Source: Candidatus Zixiibacteriota bacterium
GTDB taxonomy: Bacteria; Zixibacteria; MSB-5A5; SM1-73
Direction: 5' to 3'
Assembly (NCBI GenBank): GCA_029933635.1
Contig: JAOZNS010000153.1
Location: forward strand, 1-6,505
DNA: 6,505 nt
In this document: positions 1 through 4,991 of the stretch, one piece after another
Layout: every line of letters begins with the position of its first letter
Position numbering within the stretch: position 1 is the first letter of the stretch
Notes under the pieces: model-generated
Seen by the model: only the letters and a program-made list of their open reading frames with translations
What the model was told of the DNA's origin: nothing
Database searches by the model: none
Program-made: the position numbers and the translations under genes

Positions 1-368
1 ATATGGCTTACATCAAAGGGACTCAATTTTGAATAATTGTCCCTAACTATGATAACTTCTTCGGGTAACCGAGTAGCATGAGCAATCCCTAATTCATACA
101 TAACATTAGGGTTGGGTTTTCCTGTTTTTTCATTTGAAATATCAAATAATAAAAACATTGCCCTATTTATTGCATCTATTATATCCGTTGGGATAGAATC
201 ACTCACAAATTTTTCTTTAATGCGGAAAGGCTTGAATCCACAAGACTTGATAGCTGGCTTAAAGATAAAATTCCATCTTTTTTCAAATCCTTTGAATGGC
301 ATAGCCACAAATACCTCTTGGGTTCTTGGAAATTCTCTAAATAAATCAGTATAGAATTTTGGATACAT
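1..368 (-). CDS. TIR-like / nucleoside deoxyribosyltransferase-like fold protein, C-terminus cut off by window edge
   Basis: Reading the minus strand from the ATG at 366-368 gives 122 uninterrupted codons to the left edge, so the 3' end lies outside the window. Visible motifs are VFVAMPF (residues 19-25, first beta strand), LLFDIS (73-78, with Asp76), NPNVMYELGIAHA (86-98, with Glu92), VIIVRD (105-110) and PFDV (117-120). This order is typical of a small Rossmann-like family related to nucleoside 2-deoxyribosyltransferases and TIR-like nucleotide-binding domains, where the Asp and Glu contribute to an N-glycosidase or transferase site. Members often stand alone or act as the N-terminal part of larger proteins, some in defence islands. 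No Shine-Dalgarno is visible and the upstream 12 bases are AT-rich. The start lies just after an attC-like GTTAGGC core, which suggests a cassette gene. Family membership is well supported; substrate and role are unknown. The plus-strand reading frame at 112-354 is its antisense shadow. Confidence 0.75.
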   Translation of the reverse strand, partial: MYPKFYTDLFREFPRTQEVFVAMPFKGFEKRWNFIFKPAIKSCGFKPFRIKEKFVSDSIPTDIIDAINRAMFLLFDISNEKTGKPNPNVMYELGIAHATRLPEEVIIVRDNYSKLSPFDVSH

Positions 369-380
369 AATTATTTATAT

Positions 381-461
381 GCCTAACATAAGATTAGGTG
401 TACTAATGAAAAAATCAGAAGTTGCTCTTCATGATTACCTAATCCATGTCGCTCGTTAGTT
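381..461 (-). repeat. attC-like folded recombination site (candidate)
   Basis: On the minus strand an R''-like box AACTAAC (455-461) is followed by GATTAGGT (437-444), a 37-base loop, the exact complement ACCTAATC (392-399), and GTTAGGC (381-387). GTTAGGC fits the integron core consensus GTTRRRY perfectly. AACTAAC fits RYYYAAC at six of seven places, and CTAAC/GTTAG can pair. The layout of outer and inner complementary boxes is that of an integron attC site. Against this, the two spacers are unequal (10 and 4 bases), and an alternative ACAT/ATGT pairing exists next to the inner stem. Its place between an integron-type integrase fragment and the start of a compact gene strengthens the case. 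It could instead be a plain hairpin. Confidence 0.45.
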
Positions 462-485
462 GTTAACTGTTTATCATTCATAAAC

Positions 486-788
486 TTAATCACGTTCTCC
501 ATTATTTTTCTTTTTGTATATGTTGCTCGTTTTGGCAACTTTATATAGAAAAACAATTGCACATAAAGCTTGACTCTGAGTTGATGTGGAGACTTTTTCA
601 TTTTTTGCCAGATGAGCTATAAATTCTCCTATTTCCTTTTCTCCCATTTCAAGAGGATGCTTTTTGTTATGAAAAAAGATAAACCTTTTTATCCAATTGA
701 TGTAAGATTCTTCAGTTCTCAAGCTGTAATGCTTGATCCGAATAACTTGTCTTACTTGGTCTAATAATTTAGGTTTATTCTCTGTCAT
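486..788 (-). pseudogene. Truncated integron-type tyrosine recombinase (N-terminal DNA-binding domain only)
   Basis: The first ~83 residues match the N-terminal SAM-like, core-binding domain of integron integrases: KPKLLDQVRQVIRIKHYS (5-22), RTEESYINWIKRFIFFH (24-40), EMGEKEIGEFIAHLA (47-61) and STSTQSQALCAIVFLYK (67-83). Full-length IntI proteins have about 320-340 residues. Here similarity stops at the FLYK motif and the frame ends at residue 100 after a low-complexity, Lys/Asn-rich tail. The whole catalytic domain (Arg...His-x-x-Arg...Tyr) is missing, and I could not find it in another frame of the 485 bases to the left. The protein could still bind DNA but cannot recombine it. The start at 786-788 is preceded by AAAGGA about 10 bases upstream. 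The region is AT-rich compared with the thiolase genes. It is most likely a decayed integrase, broken by deletion or by insertion of the DNA to its left. Confidence 0.8.
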
Positions 789-835
789 ATAATCATAATC
801 CTTTTACTTCTCCAAAATCTTACCGATAACTTGTT

Positions 836-893
836 TATATCCGAACTTCGGATATACTCCTATTTTGCCGGTATATCCGAAATATGTCGGATA
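836..893. repeat. Clustered inverted TATCCGA motifs
   Basis: TATATCCGAA (836-845) and its complement TTCGGATATA (847-856) flank one C, forming a near-perfect 10+10 palindrome. A second pair, TATCCGA (874-880) and TCGGATA (887-893), follows with a 6-base centre. The motif therefore appears four times in alternating orientation within 58 bases. It lies 48-105 bases upstream of the integrase fragment start on the minus strand. It could be a repressor operator, a recombinase-binding array such as a decayed attI region, or part of a dispersed repeat. Only the symmetry is certain. Confidence 0.6.
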
Positions 894-1023
894 CATGAAC
901 TCAGAAGAGCCAGAAGTCTCTGCTCTCTGTGAGATGGTATCCCAAACGGATTTCTTTCATCCCACGGCATTCCTAACAAAGGCGGGACCCACCTGCCCAG
1001 ACGGGACTCGTATAGGTGCAGGG

Positions 1024-1065
1024 TGAATGATGCGTATGCTCGTATGACTGCATACGCATCATTCA
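1024..1065. repeat. Perfect 15-bp inverted repeat (hairpin) with alternative pairing
   Basis: TGAATGATGCGTATG (1024-1038) is exactly complementary to 1051-1065, leaving a 12-base loop. The loop contains TCGTATGA (1040-1047), which pairs perfectly with TCATACGA at 1063-1070, just overlapping the end of the main stem. Two mutually exclusive foldings are thus possible. There is no following T-run on either strand, so this is not a standard intrinsic terminator. It sits between the thiolase stop codon and the integrase fragment. Confidence 0.65.
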
Positions 1066-1112
1066 TACGAATAACATCCACCCCAAAAGCGAATCATCAG
1101 CATTTAAGTTTG

Positions 1113-1130
1113 CGCAAGCTGAAGCCTGCG
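1113..1130. repeat. Short GC-rich hairpin, REP-like
   Basis: CGCAAGCT (1113-1120) and AGCCTGCG (1123-1130) pair over eight positions with one G-T type mismatch around a GA centre. It starts 18 bases beyond the thiolase stop codon on the minus strand. The form, a GCAGGCT/AGCCTGC-like stem, resembles short palindromic repeats dispersed between genes in many bacterial genomes. It may act at the 3' end of the thiolase mRNA by blocking exonucleases. It lacks a T-run and so is not a clear terminator. Confidence 0.4.
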
Positions 1131-1147
1131 GCTATCTCTCTAAGATA

Positions 1148-2395
1148 TTATGCGGCTCTTCTGAATATCATGCAGGTCACGGTTCGATCGTTTCCGCCCA
1201 TGCTGATCAACATTCCATAGGGTCTGTCGGATTTTATTTCGACCTGACAGTCTTTTGCCTTGCCGGTTAACTGATGAAGCAAATCTACAGCCTGCCTGAC
1301 TCCTGTTCCACCTGTATAGTGACCGAAGCCAATCAATCCACCGGTAGGATTTGTCGGCATCTCTCCGTCAATGGCGGTCTTTCCCTCTGCTACAAATCCA
1401 GCTGCTTCTCCATATCCAACCACACCTGTCGCCTCCATATGAAGCAATCCACCAATGGTGAAGCAGTCATGCACTTCTAAAACACCTATATCTTTCGGAC
1501 CAAGACCACTCATCTGGTAAGCTTTCTCAACCGACCTCCGGGTGGTGGTAAGTTTGGTTGGATCTTCTGGGAATTTTGTAACATCCGCCTGGGATTGACC
1601 GAAGCCTATCACCTCCACCGCATCTTTTTTATCAATGCCTATCTTCTTCAAACCTTCTTCTGAGGCAAAAATTAAAGCAGAACAGCCATCAGAAACCTTG
1701 GAGCAATCATATACGTTTAAATGCTCGCAGAATACCTTAGGGTTAGGAGGGGTCATCCCAGCCGCGACTAAATCTTCTATTGTATTATGGTATTCCTGGG
1801 CTTTTGGATTTTTTCGGGCGTTGGTGATAGCCTGGGCATACCAATGAGCCATACCTTTCCTCATATAATCATAACCGAATTTCTCATAACAAGCACCAGC
1901 TCTGTCGGAGAACTGACCTGGGAAAAAGTAGGCGTGACCATTTTTGCGTTGAGATCTATAGTGTCCGGCTCCAGCCAGAATATCTGCGCCATAGATGGCT
2001 TTGACCGTATTCTGTACCTCCACCCCCATGGTCAAAACAACATCTGCCAGATCGGAGCAAATGGTTTTGATCGCAGTATACAACGCTAATCCACCTGATC
2101 CGCAGGCGCCTTCCACTCCGGTGCACGGTTTGTATTCCAAACTGGGATCAATCATAGGAATGAACCCGGGTCTGTTGCCCTGGCGATTGAATCGAGCCAT
2201 CATGAAGTTACTGAGAATGCCTTCATCAATGTTATTGACATCGTTAATCTGGGCAATTACTCCTTTCCCTGCCTCGGATATGTATTCCTCCAAACCCGGA
2301 CGAGGCTTCTTGGGATGGAATTCTTTTCGGCCCGAACCAAACGAGACCGTGTTATAGCCTGCGGTCGCATAGACAGGCTTTCTTAGCTTTTTCAT
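1148..2395 (-). CDS. Thiolase family protein, SCP-x-like (acetyl-CoA acyltransferase)
   Basis: The 415-residue product is a full-length thiolase-fold enzyme, expected to cleave 3-ketoacyl-CoA with CoA or run the reverse condensation, in the cytoplasm. The nucleophile is Cys98 in GVEGACGSGGLAL (93-105). The HDCF motif (309-312, His309), the signature of the SCP-x/SCP-2 branch, sits where classical thiolases have an Asn-containing motif. GHYTGGTG (358-365, His359) replaces the usual GHPxGATG and gives the second catalytic His. The chain ends in a MGGNDRTVTC strand (399-408). A strong ribosome binding site supports the start. It is the second gene after the 3-hydroxyacyl-CoA dehydrogenase, 130 bases away on the same strand, which fits consecutive steps of beta-oxidation. 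No DUF35 partner gene, often found beside archaeal-type thiolases of this branch, is present. Exact chain-length preference cannot be told. Family call is firm; direction of reaction is inferred. Confidence 0.92.
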   Translation of the reverse strand: MKKLRKPVYATAGYNTVSFGSGRKEFHPKKPRPGLEEYISEAGKGVIAQINDVNNIDEGILSNFMMARFNRQGNRPGFIPMIDPSLEYKPCTGVEGACGSGGLALYTAIKTICSDLADVVLTMGVEVQNTVKAIYGADILAGAGHYRSQRKNGHAYFFPGQFSDRAGACYEKFGYDYMRKGMAHWYAQAITNARKNPKAQEYHNTIEDLVAAGMTPPNPKVFCEHLNVYDCSKVSDGCSALIFASEEGLKKIGIDKKDAVEVIGFGQSQADVTKFPEDPTKLTTTRRSVEKAYQMSGLGPKDIGVLEVHDCFTIGGLLHMEATGVVGYGEAAGFVAEGKTAIDGEMPTNPTGGLIGFGHYTGGTGVRQAVDLLHQLTGKAKDCQVEIKSDRPYGMLISMGGNDRTVTCMIFRRAA

Positions 2396-2454
2396 CTGGT
2401 ACCTCCTTGAATAAATTTACCTATCCTTTGTTTATCCCTCTGCTCAAACTTCAT
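2392..2454 (-). CDS. Possible 20-residue leader peptide overlapping the thiolase start
   Basis: An ATG at 2452-2454 opens a 20-codon frame, product beginning MKFEQRDKQR and rich in Lys, Arg and Gln. Its TGA stop (2392-2394) overlaps the thiolase ATG in an ATGA arrangement typical of translational coupling. AAGGA stands about eight bases before this ATG, a fair ribosome binding site. The frame is closed upstream by a TGA before any other ATG. I do not recognise the peptide. It may be a chance frame, since the thiolase has its own strong ribosome binding site and the spacer is short. No run of one amino acid and no attenuator hairpin is visible that would mark a classical attenuation leader. 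Confidence 0.3.
   Translation of the reverse strand: MKFEQRDKQRIGKFIQGGTR
2401..2408 (-). promoter_or_regulatory. Ribosome binding site of the thiolase gene
   Basis: AAGGAGGT on the minus strand, a perfect Shine-Dalgarno core, ends five bases before the ATG at 2393-2395. It fixes the thiolase start. It lies within the last codons of a 20-codon upstream reading frame (2392-2454), so ribosomes reading that frame would pass over this site. Confidence 0.85.
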
Positions 2455-2525
2455 ATCAGGTCCTTCCACCAAAGCTCACTCTAAGAACAAAGCAGTTAAT
2501 CCAAAGCACCCCTTCCAATTGACCG

Positions 2526-3866
2526 TCATACATAATCATTTATGGGACCATAAAGATGATAGAATCCATTCAACAACACATCATTCACGTCCTGGGCAGA
2601 GCTTGCCACCTTGGTCTCCACCAGAAATTCACCAATCTGTTTTGATTTCTTAAGATAAGCTTTCGCCAGTTTCGCTCCCAGAGTATCGGAGGCATTTAGG
2701 TTCTTAAAATATTGGGAAAGCTTCTCTTCCCTTTTGGGATTGGTCAAAAGCTTGCGCCAGGGAATGGTTCCTTGAGGATAATCTCCTAATTTTCTGTCCA
2801 GCTCTCCGCTCCAGCCATTGGGATCGAACATCTTATATTCGCCTTCTTCGATATCGTAAACTCCGGCTGGACGATTTTTCTCATATTTCAAGAACCCATC
2901 CTTCTGGCTTCCATCCGCATACTGTCCACCCAAGACCTTCCTCTCAACCATCTGAGCCAAAAGATCATCCTTAAGATCCTCACCTTTAATGTAGCTGGCA
3001 ACGGTCTCTGAGATACAATGATACACATCCACCCCCACATAGTCGATGAGCTGAAGTATCCCCATGGGTCGGAGCAAAAGATCCTGGCTCACCTTGTTCA
3101 TAATATAGAGTGCACCCGGTAAGGTAAATTCACCTGCCATCTTCTTAGCTTCCTTTATGGCATATAAACCGTCCCGCAGGAAGTGTCCGTTGCCGATGAA
3201 TCCGGCGATATCGTTGGCAAAAACAATCTTTTTGCGCAACCTTTTGCCCAGCTCCAGGGCCATCTCCTTAAGTTCCGGTCTGGTGGAATCAGGAGAAATT
3301 AGCTCCACCAGTCTCTGCACCGCCGGAGGATTGTAGAAGTGAAATCCAATGATCCTTCCGCCCAAATTTGCCTCTCCATTTAGAACACTTATGGGAATGG
3401 ATGAGGTGTTGGTGAAGTAAAAAGTGTTCGAATCGGTAAGCTGATCGATCTTTTTCAGAAGATCCACCTTTAAGTTTTTATCCTCGACCACAGCCTCAAA
3501 AATCATATGGGAATTTTTAACCGCATTTAAGTCGGTTCCCAGCCTCACCACTGAGAGGGCATCATCCACAAAGGCGCCGATGATGTCGTAGTTTTCCACC
3601 AGATCCTCTCGATCCTTATAAAGCTCTCTCAACATCACCGTGGTCTTCTCTGCCGCCTTGACCAACTGGGCTTTTAGATATCTATGGAGCCCATCCAAAG
3701 CCGCCTCATTTATATCGATCAGATGCAGGCGATAGATGGAATTTTTATTTTCCGGCAGAAGCTTCTGCCTGGTCATCTCCTGGGCTAAAAGAAGGGCGAT
3801 CCCGCTTCCCATTTTGCCTGCGGCACCCACCACAGATACGTTCTTCAGCCTTTCATCAAAGTTCAT
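2526..3866 (-). CDS. 3-hydroxyacyl-CoA dehydrogenase, long single-function form
   Basis: The 446-residue product oxidises (S)-3-hydroxyacyl-CoA to 3-ketoacyl-CoA with NAD+, feeding the thiolase encoded just downstream. The N-terminal Rossmann domain shows VVGAAGKMGSG (12-22; GxxGxxG) and the acidic LID end of the second strand (Asp51). FEAVVED (123-129), TNTSS (152-156) and GFHFYNP (174-180, catalytic His176, Asn179) are the family's active-site motifs. The helical C-terminal domain begins at ANDIAGFIGN (217-226). Common stand-alone enzymes have about 280-300 residues. This one has extra helical sequence between the second and third Rossmann strands (about 60-115) and a long C-terminal part that may be a second, diverged dimerisation domain. 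No enoyl-CoA hydratase domain is present. The start is set by GGAGGT five bases upstream. It is first in a two-gene unit read from the promoter near 3940. Confidence 0.93.
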   Translation of the reverse strand: MNFDERLKNVSVVGAAGKMGSGIALLLAQEMTRQKLLPENKNSIYRLHLIDINEAALDGLHRYLKAQLVKAAEKTTVMLRELYKDREDLVENYDIIGAFVDDALSVVRLGTDLNAVKNSHMIFEAVVEDKNLKVDLLKKIDQLTDSNTFYFTNTSSIPISVLNGEANLGGRIIGFHFYNPPAVQRLVELISPDSTRPELKEMALELGKRLRKKIVFANDIAGFIGNGHFLRDGLYAIKEAKKMAGEFTLPGALYIMNKVSQDLLLRPMGILQLIDYVGVDVYHCISETVASYIKGEDLKDDLLAQMVERKVLGGQYADGSQKDGFLKYEKNRPAGVYDIEEGEYKMFDPNGWSGELDRKLGDYPQGTIPWRKLLTNPKREEKLSQYFKNLNASDTLGAKLAKAYLKKSKQIGEFLVETKVASSAQDVNDVLLNGFYHLYGPINDYV

Positions 3867-3871
3867 ATCTC

Positions 3872-3877
3872 ACCTCC
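3872..3877 (-). promoter_or_regulatory. Ribosome binding site of the dehydrogenase gene
   Basis: GGAGGT on the minus strand lies five bases before the ATG at 3864-3866, the same spacing as for the thiolase. This supports the chosen start and suggests efficient translation of both enzymes. Confidence 0.85.
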
Positions 3878-3937
3878 GGAGTTCTTTCTTTTGTTTCATC
3901 CAGATACGATTTGAATTATTTTTAAACGCTTGTGAAA

Positions 3938-3965
3938 AATATAACAAATTCAGACCAAGAAGCAA
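3938..3965 (-). promoter_or_regulatory. Candidate promoter for the dehydrogenase-thiolase unit
   Basis: On the minus strand TATATT (3938-3943; five of six to the -10 consensus) is preceded directly by TGT, giving an extended -10 form. A weak -35, TTGCTT (3960-3965), stands 16 bases further up. Transcription would start near 3931, leaving a leader of about 65 bases. This is consensus matching only, in an AT-rich stretch where chance matches are common. Confidence 0.4.
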
Positions 3966-3969
3966 CCCC

Positions 3970-3983
3970 AAAAATCGATTTTT
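3970..3983. promoter_or_regulatory. 14-bp palindrome upstream of the promoter (possible operator)
   Basis: AAAAATCGATTTTT is a perfect palindrome, lying just upstream of the candidate -35 box of the acyl-CoA genes. The position suits an activator or repressor site, for example for a fatty-acid-responsive regulator, but I cannot name one. An A/T-rich palindrome of this length may also arise by chance. Confidence 0.3.
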
Positions 3984-3987
3984 TTGA

Positions 3988-4016
3988 ATAACCTGAAACT
4001 GTTGTCCATAGGTTAT
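3988..4016. repeat. Inverted repeat in the control region
   Basis: ATAACCT (3988-3994) and AGGTTAT (4010-4016) are exact complements across 15 bases. They stand next to the 14-bp palindrome upstream of the dehydrogenase promoter. They could form half-sites for a dimeric regulator or a weak hairpin. No T-run follows on either strand. Confidence 0.3.
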
Positions 4017-4151
4017 CTTAAGTCCCAGCACATGGGGCAGAAGCAAAAGTCGGATTCTGTACTAGCTTGTTATCGAAGAAAATTCCTCTCCCCTTGTGGA
4101 GAAAGAATCAGGGTGGAAGACAGATCACTTGATTCGTATTGCGTAAATACG
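4017..4151. other. Intergenic stretch with small hairpins after the HicB-DinB gene
   Basis: No gene is visible here. CGTATT (4135-4140) and AATACG (4146-4151) form a 6-bp stem with a 5-base loop directly after the stop codon of the HicB-DinB gene. TCTCC (4087-4091) and GGAGA (4098-4102) form a second small stem. Neither is followed by a T-run on the minus strand, so I cannot call an intrinsic terminator, though one or both may separate this gene's transcript from the acyl-CoA unit. Confidence 0.35.
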
Positions 4152-4898
4152 TTATAAGTCCCCTGCTGAAAAACTCTTTAGCAACTTCTGAATATATTTG
4201 GTATGTAACCTCTCATGATCCACCAGTCTCCTCAACACCTTTCTGGCGGTCCAGAGATCACAAACCGGGCTTTTATATTTATCTGGTTGAAAGACGCCTT
4301 TCATCTTCTCCTTAGGAAAATTGTGCAAGGCCTCGACCACCAATTCTCTGGTATGATTTAAAAGTTCAAACACATCTCGGGGATGATCTTCGGGCAGTTC
4401 GATATTGAGGCGGGTGATATACCAGGGCTCCACATAGGCTATATGTTTCAAACAGTTTCTTATCGTGCGAGGTTCACCTGGAGGTTTGAACCTAAGTTGT
4501 TTTTCAGTCAAACCAGAAACCAGATCAAGCAAATCTTTGCGCGAGTAATCCAAAAGCCGAATGGTTCTTTTGATCTCTTCTTTTGTAACCGGACGAATCT
4601 CAGACCAGAACAAAGGTTCAGGCTTTCCTGCTTTAGCTGGATTGTAATTTACCTTTAGCATTTCAGCAACTTCAATATTCACTTTGCTGCCCAAATTGAT
4701 GACACTTTCTTGATGCCTTTTGAGCCAATCGAACCACTCCAGAGTTGCGATTTTTACCTTCCTTAAGGCTCTTTCTTTTGTTCTTGCAAACACCCAGCAA
4801 CCCGGGCAGTCTGGAACAAACGCACCTGACGCCCCAGCTCCTACCTCCAGACACACGAAGATATTCAAAATCTCTTTTTCCTTCTCTGGATAACGCAT
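4152..4898 (-). CDS. HicB-like domain fused to a DinB-like domain
   Basis: The N-terminal part, from about NIFVCLEV to LEWFDWLKRH, has the HicB-type fold signature: a strand, then VPDCPGCWVFARTKERAL with its Pro-Asp-x-Pro-Gly core, then a helix. The C-terminal part is DinB-like, a four-helix bundle: it begins near TKEEIKRTI, with HIAYVEPWY in the second helix and DHERLHTKYIQ in the last. Counting from the TTG codon at 4931, the histidines likely to bind a metal are His163, His239 and His243. DinB-like proteins are usually metal-dependent enzymes of thiol or stress chemistry. HicB proteins usually neutralise the HicA mRNA-cleaving toxin, but no hicA is next to it and no DNA-binding domain is seen. 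I prefer the ATG at 4898 (AAAGG about 11 bases upstream). The in-frame TTG at 4931 lacks a ribosome binding site. Domain assignment is confident; function is not. Confidence 0.82.
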   Translation of the reverse strand: MRYPEKEKEILNIFVCLEVGAGASGAFVPDCPGCWVFARTKERALRKVKIATLEWFDWLKRHQESVINLGSKVNIEVAEMLKVNYNPAKAGKPEPLFWSEIRPVTKEEIKRTIRLLDYSRKDLLDLVSGLTEKQLRFKPPGEPRTIRNCLKHIAYVEPWYITRLNIELPEDHPRDVFELLNHTRELVVEALHNFPKEKMKGVFQPDKYKSPVCDLWTARKVLRRLVDHERLHTKYIQKLLKSFSAGDL

Positions 4899-4937
4899 AT
4901 CAATCGGGACCTTTTGTTTAGGCTGGATCAAAGACCA

Positions 4938-4945
4938 AACCGGTT
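4938..4945. promoter_or_regulatory. Short palindrome upstream of the HicB-DinB gene
   Basis: AACCGGTT is a perfect 8-bp palindrome between the VIT-type gene and the HicB-DinB gene. It is enclosed by a wider inverted pair, AAGACC (4931-4936) and GGTCTT (4971-4976). HicB proteins with a DNA-binding domain repress their own operon at palindromes, but this one lacks that domain, so an operator role is speculative. Confidence 0.2.
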
Positions 4946-4991
4946 AGATAACTTTGATTAAACTGAAGTCGGTCTTCCAGAAACCCACCAG

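Larger units (their letters stand above)
789..1147. other. Gene-poor repeat-rich spacer
   Basis: I see no convincing gene in these 359 bases. The small reading frames here (860-1081 minus, 1023-1220 plus) are low-quality: the first is largely created by the inverted repeats and the second runs antisense into the thiolase gene. The stretch contains the TATCCGA cluster, the 15-bp hairpin, the GC-rich hairpin and a weaker pair CACCT (990-994) / AGGTG (1014-1018). It marks a junction between the acyl-CoA genes on the right and the integron-like DNA on the left. Repeated sequence of this type suggests it may be present elsewhere in the same genome. Confidence 0.6.

Noticed and set aside
112..354. 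Plus-strand reading frame of 80 codons
   Set aside because: It is antisense to the well-supported TIR-like gene on the minus strand and has no recognisable motif.
383..601. Minus-strand 72-codon frame overlapping the end of the integrase fragment
   Set aside because: It does not continue the integrase catalytic domain and includes the attC-like site; no family motif is seen. It could hold a few frameshifted integrase residues, but I could not support that.
1024..1065. Intrinsic terminator for the thiolase
   Set aside because: The stem is strong but no T-run follows on the minus strand, so it is listed as an inverted repeat instead.
836..1070. CRISPR array
   Set aside because: The repeats are few, inverted and unevenly spaced, and there are no cas genes.
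860..1081. Minus-strand 73-codon frame
   Set aside because: Much of it is made by the inverted repeats, and its composition does not look like a protein.
1023..1220. Plus-strand 65-codon frame
   Set aside because: It starts in the hairpin and ends antisense in the thiolase gene.
1274..2357. Several plus-strand frames (1274-1480, 1635-1847, 1787-2089, 1995-2357)
   Set aside because: All are antisense shadows of the thiolase gene.
4672..4854. Minus-strand 60-codon frame
   Set aside because: Shifted-frame shadow inside the HicB part of the HicB-DinB gene.
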